Below are positions 16,300 through 24,801 of a stretch of 64,000 bases of DNA, piece after piece (the stretch's first letter is position 1; each line of letters begins with the position of its first letter). The translations under genes and the position numbers were made by a program. The notes below the pieces were generated by a model. It ran no database searches and was not told where the DNA came from. It saw only the letters and a list, made by a program, of their open reading frames with translations. Origin of the DNA: SABY01 sp964523795 (GTDB lineage Bacteria; Bacteroidota; Bacteroidia; Bacteroidales; 4484-276); the NCBI GenBank assembly GCA_964523795.1, contig CAZGAO010000008.1, forward strand, positions 27,394-91,393, read 5' to 3'.

Positions 16300-17106
16300 A
16301 TGGTCAAGAAATTCTATATGTTTCCGTTTAATCAAGACATGATGATACTGTACCAAAATCATAGAGTCTTGAGAACCATTTATTTTCGATCACTATATTT
16401 TCAAATAACTCCAAAAAATTCAATTCCTATTAGATTTAGAAAAAGCTATTTTGGGCATCTATTGTTTAAATTGACACCCTTAAATAGGATAGTTAAATTG
16501 GATATTTCTAATAATAATATTTTACTCGTTTATGTAAATAATGGAAAGCAGGTACAATTTGATTTTGATAATAAATTTAGACCAATCCGTGTTTTCACAG
16601 GTAAATTTAATAGTCTTACTTTAATAGAAAATAAATACTTGGGGCTTCCTTTGCTAACTGAATATACGCTAACTGAATTTAATTCAAAATATCCATTAAT
16701 TAAACGAGCACTAATGATTAGGTGGTCAATTATTAAAAAAACAAAAAGTCATCATAAACTTCATGGAGATTTTACACACTTTAATGTTTTATCGGATGAT
16801 AGTGGCCAGTTGAGTGAAATTGATGGGAAATGTATTGTTAACTCTGATATTTTTGATCATTACTATTTTTATTCATATTTGAGGCAATGTTTAAGTAAGT
16901 GTATAACATTAAGTAAAAATGATTTTACTACAATTACTACAATATTAGATAGGCTGATACTTGATGTTTTTCAGATTGAAAGTCTTGGATTTCTGTTGAA
17001 TTTGTTATCAAAAGTGGTTATAGAAGATGCTAAGGGGCTTGCTAATCCTAAAGCATCTTTAGATACTTTTAAAGAATTATTAGTTAGTAAACGGAAGAGT
17101 ATTTGA
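16300..17106 (+). CDS. Protein-kinase-fold (APH-like) protein of a polysaccharide locus
   Basis: A 268-residue protein without overall similarity that I can name, but with a kinase-fold catalytic loop HGDFTHFNVLSDD at about residues 154-166 (Asp as base, Asn as metal ligand). EIDGK follows at the position of the DFG aspartate. This HGDF.H.NVL pattern is seen in aminoglycoside-phosphotransferase-like and LPS-kinase-like enzymes. A Lys-containing N-lobe is poorly defined. It follows the methyltransferase by 15 nt in a very A/T-rich block. It may phosphorylate a glycan or lipid-linked sugar (inference). Confidence 0.6.
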   Translation: MVKKFYMFPFNQDMMILYQNHRVLRTIYFRSLYFQITPKNSIPIRFRKSYFGHLLFKLTPLNRIVKLDISNNNILLVYVNNGKQVQFDFDNKFRPIRVFTGKFNSLTLIENKYLGLPLLTEYTLTEFNSKYPLIKRALMIRWSIIKKTKSHHKLHGDFTHFNVLSDDSGQLSEIDGKCIVNSDIFDHYYFYSYLRQCLSKCITLSKNDFTTITTILDRLILDVFQIESLGFLLNLLSKVVIEDAKGLANPKASLDTFKELLVSKRKSI

Positions 17107-17118
17107 TAATTTTTATCA

Positions 17119-18168
17119 CTATAAATTCTCAATAACCCTATCTAACTTCTCCTTCCTATTTTCGATGCTAAATCGAATAAAAACGGTGTTTCGTGCCAGT
17201 ATGTCTAATTCAGTCCGCTTCTCAGGTATTACTTTTTCGATAATTAGTTTAATTAATACTTCAACATTGCTTTTTGTTAAAACGTAACCCGAATCACCAA
17301 TGATATCAGGTAAAATATTTACATTAGATACAATAGGAATGCACCCACAAGCCATAGCTTCACATAAAGCAACTCCAAATCCTTCGGTGATTGATAGCTG
17401 TAAATAGTACTTGCTGCTGTTGTAAATTTGAAGTAATTCAGATGCCGATAACCTACCGGTAAACTTTACATTGTCAGGAACTTTAATTAAAGCAGGAGCT
17501 TGTTTTATTCCAACAAATATAAATTCGAAGTGACTAAGTTTTTTTGCTGCTTCAATAATCAGATCACCCCCTTTAATAAAAAACTGCCCCTCCGAAAGCA
17601 CGGTGATAAATCGATTTTCTACTTTTTTAATATCAGGTAATATTATCCATTTGCTTGTGTCGATACCATTATAAATAACAGTGTAAGCTGTTGTATTATT
17701 CTTAAAAAAATGTTTGTAACCTTGTTTGATAATTTTACCAGGAGAATAGTATGTGTTTTCTGTGTAAACCAATGAATCACTTACGGGTAATAATTTAGTT
17801 GCTAATTGGTAAGATATTTTTAGCACTTTTTTTAGAATAGGTTTATTAAGGTTTCCATAATTAATCTCCGGAAATGCGGCGCAATCCGTTCCATGTAGAA
17901 TTATATAAACTGGTTTTTTAAATAATCGGCCTATGATTGCAGGAATCAAAGCCCAATAGCCACCGAAGGATACGATAATAAGTTTTGATTGTCGAATATT
18001 TGTAAGAAGAAAAAAAAACTGTTTTAAAAGAAAATAGGGAACAGCAATTTTATTTTTCCAATTATAGGTATTTTGAATGACAGTGTAACGCTCTGATAAA
18101 ATATCAATGTCAAGCTGAATAAAGGATGCCATGTGTGGGCAAACAAATATGATTTTTTCCTGCTTCAT
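17119..18168 (-). CDS. Glycosyltransferase, GT4-like
   Basis: A 349-residue GT-B-fold glycosyltransferase. The N-terminal domain includes a sugar-acceptor-side helix (KPVYIILHGTDCAAFPE). The C-terminal domain has the nucleotide-sugar site: VIYNGID, FTGRLSASELLQIYNSSK and the E-x7-E signature SITEGFGVALCEAMACG. It probably retains anomeric configuration, transferring a sugar from a nucleotide donor during capsule or O-antigen synthesis. Its start overlaps the stop of the upstream glycosyltransferase by 4 nt (ATGA), so the pair is translationally coupled. It converges on the kinase-fold gene 12 nt away. Confidence 0.85.
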   Translation of the reverse strand: MKQEKIIFVCPHMASFIQLDIDILSERYTVIQNTYNWKNKIAVPYFLLKQFFFLLTNIRQSKLIIVSFGGYWALIPAIIGRLFKKPVYIILHGTDCAAFPEINYGNLNKPILKKVLKISYQLATKLLPVSDSLVYTENTYYSPGKIIKQGYKHFFKNNTTAYTVIYNGIDTSKWIILPDIKKVENRFITVLSEGQFFIKGGDLIIEAAKKLSHFEFIFVGIKQAPALIKVPDNVKFTGRLSASELLQIYNSSKYYLQLSITEGFGVALCEAMACGCIPIVSNVNILPDIIGDSGYVLTKSNVEVLIKLIIEKVIPEKRTELDILARNTVFIRFSIENRKEKLDRVIENL

Positions 18169-19469
18169 GTTCCCACCATTTCATCGAGCAGATGCCCCAA
18201 ATCCTTTGTGAGGTTTTTGCGTGAGTATTTTTCTATATTGCTGCCACTCTGAAAAGCATCCTCATCACTATAGCTAGAAAATAGTTTTAGAATTTCTTCT
18301 CGAATTAGTTCCTCATCCTCAAACCCGGCTACAACACCACAATCGGTTTCCCGTATAATATTAGCAGCATCGCCATCTTCGGGACCGATACAAACTATTG
18401 GCCGCTGTGCTGAAAGGTATTCAAAAACTTTTCCGGTGAGAATCATTTTTGCATTCGGGGTGTCGTTGATTAGTAAAAGCAACACAGCCGATCTCTGCTG
18501 TTCTTCCAAAACTTTGTCGTGCGAAAGATAAGGGATATGCCGCAGGTATTTTCCCAGGCCATTTGCATTGATGGATTCCATAACATGGAAATCAACCTTG
18601 CCTACAAGTTTAATTTCCATCGCCTTGCCAAAGGCCTCGTTTTCGTTTGTTAGCGTTTTTAATGCCTTCCAAAGCGATTTAGGATTTCTTGATTTTGCCA
18701 AAGTGCCAATATGAGCAATGGAGAACTTTTTGTCCTGATCAACTTTTTGCTTAGGCAGGTCATCGCCATCAAAACCATTGGTAATTACTTCATAATCACG
18801 TTGGTAAAATTCGTTAAAGCCCTTTCGCATCCCATTTGAAATAACCACCACTTGATCCGCTGATTTCAAAACTTGTTTTTCGAGCATTCGGTGTGTGCGA
18901 TCTGCGCAGCGGGAGAGTTTTAAATCCTGATAAAAATCGATTTGGGTCCAGGGATCTCTAAAGTCGGCCAACCAGGGGATGTTAAATTTCTTTTTCAATC
19001 CCAGAGCTATCATGTGCATCGAATGCGGTGGCCCAGTAGAAACAATTGCATCCACCGGGTTTTCCTGAAGATATTTGCTAAGATGATTTACAGAAGGCTT
19101 AATCCAGTATTTGCGGGCATCGGGGATAAACAGGTTGCCACGAACCCACACGGATATATTCTCAGTTAGTTTGGGTTTCTTTTTTTCGCTCATAAAAGAG
19201 GCGTTTATTTTATCCTCTTTTTTTAAACCAATAAATTTTTTGTAAAAACTATAGGGTTCCCAAACTTTTGTTTTCAGAATCGTAATTCCTTCGGGGATGT
19301 CCTTTTCGAGTGTAGTATCCAAAACCGGGAACTCAGGATTCTCCGGCGTATAAATCACCGGCTCCCAGCCAAACTCCGGGAGGTACTTCACGAACTTTAG
19401 CCAGCGCTGTACGCCGGCACCCCCGCTGGGTGGCCAATAATAGGTGATGATGAGTACCTTTTTATTCAT
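18165..19469 (-). CDS. Glycosyltransferase family 4-type protein
   Basis: A 434-residue GT-B glycosyltransferase starting MNKKVLIITYYWPPSGGAGVQRW, which is the usual glycine-rich first strand of this family. Later motifs are STGPPHSMH, ADFRDPW, VITNGFDGDD, HIGTLAKSRNP and the donor-site segment KVFEYLSAQRPIVCIGPEDGDA. The ATG at 19469 is chosen because the family begins there; the frame extends 16 residues further upstream with a polar Cys-rich stretch. It is the first gene of a two-gene operon and likely acts on undecaprenyl-linked surface glycans. Confidence 0.85.
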   Translation of the reverse strand: MNKKVLIITYYWPPSGGAGVQRWLKFVKYLPEFGWEPVIYTPENPEFPVLDTTLEKDIPEGITILKTKVWEPYSFYKKFIGLKKEDKINASFMSEKKKPKLTENISVWVRGNLFIPDARKYWIKPSVNHLSKYLQENPVDAIVSTGPPHSMHMIALGLKKKFNIPWLADFRDPWTQIDFYQDLKLSRCADRTHRMLEKQVLKSADQVVVISNGMRKGFNEFYQRDYEVITNGFDGDDLPKQKVDQDKKFSIAHIGTLAKSRNPKSLWKALKTLTNENEAFGKAMEIKLVGKVDFHVMESINANGLGKYLRHIPYLSHDKVLEEQQRSAVLLLLINDTPNAKMILTGKVFEYLSAQRPIVCIGPEDGDAANIIRETDCGVVAGFEDEELIREEILKLFSSYSDEDAFQSGSNIEKYSRKNLTKDLGHLLDEMVGT

Positions 19470-19552
19470 AAGCCTATTCTTATTACCACAACCGATTAAA
19501 CGGCAATAGTATTCCAATTCATCTGATTAACTACTTGAAGCAAAAAAGTATT

Positions 19553-19771
19553 TCATATTCTTTCGTTCCTTCCTGAATCAATATCATAAGAAGTCAATTC
19601 AGCCGGTTTCATTAATTTAATAATATCCAGATAAATCGGCTTCTTCTGTGAAGGTTTCCGGGTTCTTATTTTCCGATTACCCGATAATGAATCAATCAGA
19701 ATTTCAACAAGGCGAAGATCCGTTGGATCGAGCCTGTCAACTTTTGATTTAATATCTTCTTTAAGTCTCAT
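19553..19771 (-). CDS. Small antitoxin-like protein
   Basis: A 72-residue protein (MRLKEDIKSKVDRLDPTDLR...) with a short helical N-terminus and the segment VEILIDSLSGNRK, then a basic middle part. Size and pattern recall addiction-module antitoxins or small DUF proteins that precede PIN toxins. No toxin gene follows. A TATCTTTG -7 box (complement of 19788-19795) lies 17 nt upstream, so it has its own promoter. Function unknown. Confidence 0.5.
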   Translation of the reverse strand: MRLKEDIKSKVDRLDPTDLRLVEILIDSLSGNRKIRTRKPSQKKPIYLDIIKLMKPAELTSYDIDSGRNERI

Positions 19772-19787
19772 AGTTTTAACATTTACA

Positions 19788-19795
19788 CAAAGATA
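19788..19795 (-). promoter_or_regulatory. -7 box for the 72-residue small gene
   Basis: The complement reads TATCTTTG, matching TAnnTTTG, close upstream of the ATG at 19771. Confidence 0.4.
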
Positions 19796-19853
19796 AATAG
19801 AACATGATAATTAAAAACATATTTCGTGACAAGGTTGTTGGGCGTTTGGATTT

Positions 19854-20021
19854 TTATTGTGCCATTTCCTTTCTAATATTTTTCTTTCTGCTTATTTTTA
19901 GATTTGAGGACTTTGCTTTTAATCTTGTAATAAGCTCACTGATTTCTTTTCTCTCCTGGTCAGTTAAGGGAGGACTTTGTATTAAAAAATCTATTCCTTC
20001 CGGTTCTTTAATATGTGCCAT
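19854..20021 (-). CDS. 55-residue small protein coupled to the YfhO-like gene
   Basis: The open frame MAHIKEPEGIDFLIQSPPLT continues through DQERKEISELITRLKAK and a Lys-rich tail, ending KEMAQ. Its ATG starts one base after the TAA stop of the YfhO-like gene (TAATATG), so translational coupling is likely. The charged helical pattern 'LT..E..EISELI' looks like a real protein. I know no function. It could form a pair with the 72-residue gene 82 nt downstream. Confidence 0.55.
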   Translation of the reverse strand: MAHIKEPEGIDFLIQSPPLTDQERKEISELITRLKAKSSNLKISRKKNIRKEMAQ

Positions 20022-20022
20022 A

Positions 20023-22467
20023 TTATTTCTTTTGTGAGGGGGGCATAAGTTTGTCTTTCAACTCATTTCCCATCCCTGCAAAAAACAGCAGCAGAATAAT
20101 GATGGAGGCGATGGCTGTAATAGTGCCGCCGGTGTAATAAACCGCAGGTTCAAACTTCCACACAATCTCGTGCCGGCCTGCGGGAACTATCATGCCACGC
20201 AAAACATAGTTGGTCCTAAAATAGGGCATCGGCTCGCCATCCACAAAAGCCTTCCAGCCCTTGTCGTAATAAATCTCCGAAAACACCACCAACTCATCTT
20301 TGGTGGAAGTGAAATCGTAGCTCAGTTCGTTGGGCTTGTAGCTGGTCAACTTGATGGATGCGGCGGGTGCTTTTCCGGGAGTGTAACCTTGCAGCATTTC
20401 CGAATAACGCTGGTCGATGATGGCTTCGCTGGCCGGATCAAAATCGTTGAGGGCAGTAATTTCTTCATCAGCGTTTTCGGCCAGGCGGTAGCTATCCACA
20501 ATCCAGGCATTGCCCAGGGCATCAGGATTTAGTTGTGCCTGTGGTTGATTGTTTGCTCCGGGTACAATAAAATATTTGGTATTGAGCATATTCAGCACAT
20601 CGATATTATTGCGCGAAATATGAAAGTCGATCAGCTCCTGATACCTGCGCAGCTTGGCACCGTGATAGCCGCCAATGGATTTGTGATAGTAAGAGGTGCT
20701 GGCATCGTTAAAGGTATTAACACTGGTATTGAGCACCCTAAAGTTAGGATCTTTGTCCTGCAATATCTGCTGGTCGGCAGCCGTGGCTGTAAAAGGATTT
20801 TCTACCTTACGAGCCGATTCAAAGTTTTCGCTGTTCAAGTAACGTTTGTTAACAGTCCACATATCTGCCATCACCAAAACGATAAGGCCAATGTAGAGAT
20901 ATTCCTTTTTAAGTTTTTGCGCAAGCAGAGCCCATATCGCCGCAGCTGCCAGCACAATAAATATCAGGGAGCGAAAAGTTTCGGTGCGGAGCAACGAAAG
21001 CCGGTCGGCTTCAAGAGCATCGATCAGATTCTTTGGCATTCCCGATTCTATCAAACGCGCATCGGAAGGTGAGGAGAAGTTAAAAAACGAACCGGCAAAA
21101 GCCATCATAAATAATAACAAGCCTGCGGCTACTGCCAGTGCCATACCCAAATTTTTGATTGCCACCTTGCGTTCCACATCCTTTTTGCTCAATTCATGCA
21201 GGGCTAAAATCCCCAGCAGGGGAATGGTAAGATCGGCAATAACCAAGGTCATCGACACCGCCCTGAACTTGTTGTAGCCGGGCACATAGTGCAGAAAAAA
21301 CTCAGTAAGAGGCATAAAGTTTTTGCCCCAGGCCAGCATGATACTCAAAACGGTTGCCGTAAGCAGCCACCACTTGTATTTTCCTTTGACCACAAAAAGC
21401 CCGAGAATAAAGAGGAAGCTCATAATGGAACCGGCATACACCGGCCCGGAGGTGAATGGCTGCTGACCCCAGTACATCGAAAAGTAATTTAGATAGCCTT
21501 TGGCTTGTTGCAGGGGAAGCACACTTTTTAGCTCCTCAAAAGTTTGTGAATCCTCCGTGGGTGCTTTGCCGGATGCGCCGCCCATAAAGTCGGGGACGAG
21601 CAGGGTGAAGGTTTCGGCTATACCGTAGCTCCACTGCGTTGCATAGTCGATGTCGAGGCCGCTGGTACGGTTTTCTTTTTCGGTTGCCAACTCCGACTTG
21701 CCGCGAATGGTGTATTTGCCGTATTCCCACGTAGCCCATATATTTGAGATATTAGCTGCCACGGCAAGCAAGGCAGCAATCACAAGTACAGCACTTGCTT
21801 TGGCAAAGTGCGGCAGTTCTTTTTTTCGCAGGCTGTCAATAAATTGGGCTATCCCAAAAATAACGACAATAATTAGCAGGTAATAGGTAATTTGAAGGTG
21901 GTTGGCCGAAAGTTCGAGCCCCAGAAAAAGTGCCGTGAGTGCAGCACCCCACAGATACTTACCGCGATAGGCCAAAATGATCCCACCCAGAACCGGAGCC
22001 ATGTATCCAATGGCGTGAGCCTTGGAGTTGTGCCCCGCCTCGATGATGATAAAAAAGTAGGAAGACAGGGCAAAGCCTACCGCTCCCAAAACCGAGAGCC
22101 AGGGATTGACACGCAAAATCAGAAGCAGGATAAAAAAGCCCAGGAAATACAAAAACACCAGGCGCGCAGGGTGAGGAAGCCCCAGCGTAATGATACGGTC
22201 GATGGATTTTAGGTAAGCTCCCTTGTAGTGGGTCGAAATTTGATAAGCGGGCATGCCGCCAAACATCGAGTTGGTCCACAGAGGTTCATCGCCGGTGGAA
22301 TCGCGATAATCCACAATTTCTTTAGACATGCCCTTAAAATGCACAATATCACTCTGCTTAATTTTTTTCCCTTCTAAAATGGGTGAAAAATAAATCAGCG
22401 TGATTACCATAAAAAATATGATTGCAATCAGGTAAGGCCAAAGCCGTTGTATCGAAAATTTTTCCAT
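20023..22467 (-). CDS. YfhO-family multi-spanning membrane protein
   Basis: An 814-residue protein with about 12-14 hydrophobic helices (first MEKFSIQRLWPYLIAIIFFMVITLIYFSP, last near residue 780). The loop after TM1 holds LWTNSMFGGMPAYQI, which matches the conserved 'G..FF.GMP' loop of YfhO/GT-C-type proteins. The C-terminal periplasmic domain includes GYHGAKLRRYQELIDF and YYDKGWKAFVDGEPM. YfhO of Gram-positives is needed for glycosylation of lipoteichoic acid. In Bacteroidota the family is widespread and its role is presumably a lipid-linked-sugar transferase or related (inference). It lies downstream of DUF4834, 20 nt apart. Confidence 0.82.
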   Translation of the reverse strand: MEKFSIQRLWPYLIAIIFFMVITLIYFSPILEGKKIKQSDIVHFKGMSKEIVDYRDSTGDEPLWTNSMFGGMPAYQISTHYKGAYLKSIDRIITLGLPHPARLVFLYFLGFFILLLILRVNPWLSVLGAVGFALSSYFFIIIEAGHNSKAHAIGYMAPVLGGIILAYRGKYLWGAALTALFLGLELSANHLQITYYLLIIVVIFGIAQFIDSLRKKELPHFAKASAVLVIAALLAVAANISNIWATWEYGKYTIRGKSELATEKENRTSGLDIDYATQWSYGIAETFTLLVPDFMGGASGKAPTEDSQTFEELKSVLPLQQAKGYLNYFSMYWGQQPFTSGPVYAGSIMSFLFILGLFVVKGKYKWWLLTATVLSIMLAWGKNFMPLTEFFLHYVPGYNKFRAVSMTLVIADLTIPLLGILALHELSKKDVERKVAIKNLGMALAVAAGLLLFMMAFAGSFFNFSSPSDARLIESGMPKNLIDALEADRLSLLRTETFRSLIFIVLAAAAIWALLAQKLKKEYLYIGLIVLVMADMWTVNKRYLNSENFESARKVENPFTATAADQQILQDKDPNFRVLNTSVNTFNDASTSYYHKSIGGYHGAKLRRYQELIDFHISRNNIDVLNMLNTKYFIVPGANNQPQAQLNPDALGNAWIVDSYRLAENADEEITALNDFDPASEAIIDQRYSEMLQGYTPGKAPAASIKLTSYKPNELSYDFTSTKDELVVFSEIYYDKGWKAFVDGEPMPYFRTNYVLRGMIVPAGRHEIVWKFEPAVYYTGGTITAIASIIILLLFFAGMGNELKDKLMPPSQKK

Positions 22468-22487
22468 AAGTTTTTCTTTGGAATTGA

Positions 22488-22742
22488 TTATTCTTTAATT
22501 TCTTCGTAGTCCACGTCTTCACTATCTTCGGGGTCGAATTTATGCTTCTTGGCCTCGGGCGGCACGTATTTTACCGAAACCTCGCCCTCTTTTTTCTGCT
22601 CGGGCCTTTGAGGCTGCTGCCCAAAATTACCGAAGCGTTCCTGGGTCTTTCGTATGAAACGCTTTACCAGATAGGGGAAGATGTATTTTGAAATAAAATA
22701 ATACACCCCGATAAAGATGATGATGAAAATAAGAAGTCGCAT
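22488..22742 (-). CDS. DUF4834 family small membrane protein
   Basis: An 84-residue protein: one transmembrane helix (MRLLIFIIIFIGVYYFISKYIFPYLV), then a basic patch and an acidic, proline-rich tail (EDSEDVDYEEIKE). This matches DUF4834, a conserved Bacteroidota family of unknown role, which commonly neighbours YfhO-like genes. It has the same orientation as the YfhO gene and likely shares its transcript. The 138 bp to rpsF are divergent-promoter space. Confidence 0.75.
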   Translation of the reverse strand: MRLLIFIIIFIGVYYFISKYIFPYLVKRFIRKTQERFGNFGQQPQRPEQKKEGEVSVKYVPPEAKKHKFDPEDSEDVDYEEIKE

Positions 22743-22794
22743 TAAACCAGTAATTTATAAAAACGTTTATTTTAACAAAACCGCCGCGAAGTTA

Positions 22795-22826
22795 TTGTAA
22801 ATTTTCAAATTAATTTATTACTTTTG
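22795..22826 (+). promoter_or_regulatory. Promoter of the rpsF operon
   Basis: TTG at 22795-22797 and TACTTTTG at 22819-22826 are separated by 21 nt, which fits the Bacteroidota -33/-7 arrangement. The rpsF ATG is 54 nt downstream. Confidence 0.6.
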
Positions 22827-22880
22827 CGCCCACTTTTGGAATACACATTTTTTTAAATATTTAACTAATACAAATTCAAG

Positions 22881-23237
22881 ATGTTAAACCAGTATGAAAC
22901 CGTTTTCATTTTAACTCCCGTTTTGTCTGACGAACAGATGAAGGAAACGGTAAAGAAGTATCAGGACTTCCTGAAAGAAAAGGGGGCCGAGATCGTTCAC
23001 GAAGAGAATTGGGGCATGCGCAAGCTGGCCTATCCAATTCAAAAAAAATCGACCGGCTTCTACCACCTTTACGAATACACCATCGAGGGTGATGCCATTG
23101 CAAACATTGAGCTTGCGCTAAAACGCGACGAACGTGTGATGCGCTTCCTTACCGTAAAACTCGACAAACACGCCGTGGCTTACAACGAGAAAAAACGGTT
23201 GAAAGCAAAAGAAAAACAAACCACCGAAGAAAATTAA
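22881..23237 (+). CDS. rpsF: 30S ribosomal protein S6
   Basis: A 118-residue S6, binding the 16S rRNA central domain next to S18. The family pattern YETVFILTPVLSDEQ, the W-G-(M)RKLAYPIQKK and GFYHLYEYT strands and R-x-D-E-R-VMRFLTVKLDK are clear. A C-terminal lysine/glutamate tail is typical. It heads the rpsF-rpsR-rplI operon with the promoter at 22795-22826. Confidence 0.97.
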   Translation: MLNQYETVFILTPVLSDEQMKETVKKYQDFLKEKGAEIVHEENWGMRKLAYPIQKKSTGFYHLYEYTIEGDAIANIELALKRDERVMRFLTVKLDKHAVAYNEKKRLKAKEKQTTEEN

Positions 23238-23264
23238 TGTTTGACAATTAAAAACGTGTAAAAA

Positions 23265-23534
23265 ATGGCACAACAAAATTCAGATATAAAATACCTCACC
23301 CCCATCGCGGTTGACGTAAAAAAGAAAAAGTATTGCCGCTTCAAAAAAGCCGGCATCAAATACATCGACTATAAAGATGCCAACTTCCTGATGAAGTTTG
23401 TAAACGAACAAGGCAAAATCCTCCCACGCAGGATTACCGGTACCTCAACAAAATACCAGAAAAAAGTAGCCCAGGCTATCAAAAGAGCCCGCCACATTGA
23501 TTTATTACCTTATGTTGCTGACTTATTAAAATAG
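23265..23534 (+). CDS. rpsR: 30S ribosomal protein S18
   Basis: An 89-residue S18, which forms a heterodimer with S6. It shows the characteristic KYCRFKKAGIKYIDYKD, ILPRRITGTSTKYQKK and VAQAIKRARHIDLLPYV segments. It starts 27 nt after rpsF and belongs to the same operon. Confidence 0.97.
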   Translation: MAQQNSDIKYLTPIAVDVKKKKYCRFKKAGIKYIDYKDANFLMKFVNEQGKILPRRITGTSTKYQKKVAQAIKRARHIDLLPYVADLLK

Positions 23535-23546
23535 GAGAATCGAAGA

Positions 23547-23993
23547 ATGGAAATAATCTTAAAAGAAGATATAACAAATCTCGGATACGAGAATGATATC
23601 GTGAACGTAAAACCCGGCTACGCCCGCAATTTCCTTATTCCCAAAGGAAAGGGCATTATTGCCAGTGTAACCAATCGTAAAATCCTGGCGGAAGTGCAGC
23701 GTCAGAAGTCGTACAAAGAAGATAAACTGCGCGATGAAGCCACCACCACATCCAAATTGCTGGGCAAGGTTTCGCTCAAGATTGGTGCAAAAGTAGGCAC
23801 CTCGGGTAAGATTTTTGGCTCTGTGAATGCCATCCAGATTTCGGATGCCCTCAAAGCCGAAGGTTACGATGTTGACCGCAAGAAAATTGACGTTGACGGC
23901 GATGCCATCAAAGAGGTTGGCGAATACGTTGCCAAGATTCACCTTTACAAAGAAATTAAAGGCGAAGTAAAATTTGAAGTGGTAGCCGAATAA
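23547..23993 (+). CDS. rplI: 50S ribosomal protein L9
   Basis: A 148-residue L9: the N-domain MEIILKEDITNLGYENDIVNVKPGYARNFLIPKGKG is followed by a helical linker and a C-domain (KIFGSVNAIQISDAL). L9 binds 23S rRNA domain V near the L1 stalk. It starts 12 nt after rpsR and ends in front of a strong terminator at 24027-24057. Confidence 0.97.
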   Translation: MEIILKEDITNLGYENDIVNVKPGYARNFLIPKGKGIIASVTNRKILAEVQRQKSYKEDKLRDEATTTSKLLGKVSLKIGAKVGTSGKIFGSVNAIQISDALKAEGYDVDRKKIDVDGDAIKEVGEYVAKIHLYKEIKGEVKFEVVAE

Positions 23994-24026
23994 GGCATAT
24001 CCACTTGTTAAGCCTAAAAACTGCTG

Positions 24027-24057
24027 AGCCGTATGAGAAATCATACGGCTTTTTTTT
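24027..24057 (+). terminator. Intrinsic terminator of the rpsF-rpsR-rplI operon
   Basis: The stem AGCCGTATGA / TCATACGGCT (10 bp, GAAA loop) is followed by eight T residues, immediately after rplI. Confidence 0.93.
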
Positions 24058-24084
24058 GGAGTTTATTTTTGGATATAATCTCTT

Positions 24085-24520
24085 TTGATGTCCGATGTCA
24101 GATGTCCGATGTCAGATGTCCGATGTCAGATTTTAGATGTGGATGTTAGATTTTAGATGTCCGATTTTAGATGTGGATGGCAAGGGTTCGCAGCCCCGCA
24201 GTTCGGCAGGCTCACTGACATCGGCAGGCTCACTGACAAAGGGGATAGCAACCCNNNNNNNNNNNNNNNNNNNNNNNNNNNNNNNNNNNNNNNNNNNNNN
24301 NNNNNNNNNNNNNNNNNNNNNNNNNNNNNNNNNNNNNNNNNNNNNNNNNNNNNNAGTTCGGCAGGCTCACTGACATCGGCAGGCTCACTGACAAAGGGGA
24401 TAGCAACCCTGGCGAATAGATTTTAATCTTGCAAGCCTGAAATTCTTTTGATGTCCGATTTCAGATGTCCGATGTAAGATGTTTGATTTGGATGTTAGAT
24501 TTTAGATTTCAGATTTTAGA
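24085..24520. repeat. Low-complexity repeat block around the assembly gap
   Basis: Tandem GATGTCCGATGTCA units (24085-24130) and TTTAGATGT words fill the region. The GGCAAGGGTTCGCAGCCCC module is at 24179 on. A 55-bp stretch holding two CGGCAGGCTCACTGACA copies flanks the N run on both sides (24199-24254 and 24355-24409). It is noncoding. Confidence 0.7.
24255..24354. other. Assembly gap of 100 N
   Basis: Exactly 100 unknown bases, the usual fixed-length scaffold placeholder. Both flanks carry the same roughly 55-bp sequence, so the true gap may be zero or negative, that is, an overlap of two contigs ending in a repeat. Confidence 0.95.
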
Positions 24521-24528
24521 TGCCTTGT

Positions 24529-24610
24529 AGTCACACCGTGAATTTGTGCAGCGAGCAGAGCAGTCTTGTAAAACTTTGTGCTATCGCCAGACGCTATTCA
24601 CGGTGTGACT
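24529..24610. repeat. 82-bp palindromic element, copy 1
   Basis: It is delimited by perfect 15-bp inverted repeats (AGTCACACCGTGAAT at 24529-24543, ATTCACGGTGTGACT at 24596-24610). The second copy, in opposite orientation, is at 48791-48872 and has the same 82-bp length. Flanks TAGATGCCTTGT and TTGATG are shared too, so the repeated unit is larger than the palindrome. Confidence 0.75.
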
Positions 24611-24801
24611 TGATGTCACATCGGACATCATACCCTGATGGTCGGGACAGGCTATCGGACATCCAGGACTACAATCCACTGACTGATAAAGCCATCGTGA
24701 AAAGATAATTCAATTAATCCTTTTTTAATTCAAAAAATAATCAGACTTTTGCACCCCAAAATGTTTTAGTAACATATTTAATACAACAATTTTAACAGAT
24801 T

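Noticed and set aside
19804..20037. Plus-strand 77-residue hydrophobic frame
   Set aside because: It is antisense to the 55-residue minus-strand gene; its Ile/Phe/Leu richness results from the complementary Lys/Glu-rich A-rich coding strand.
24137..24426. Frames running through the N gap
   Set aside because: They consist of repeat words and unknown bases; no protein signal.
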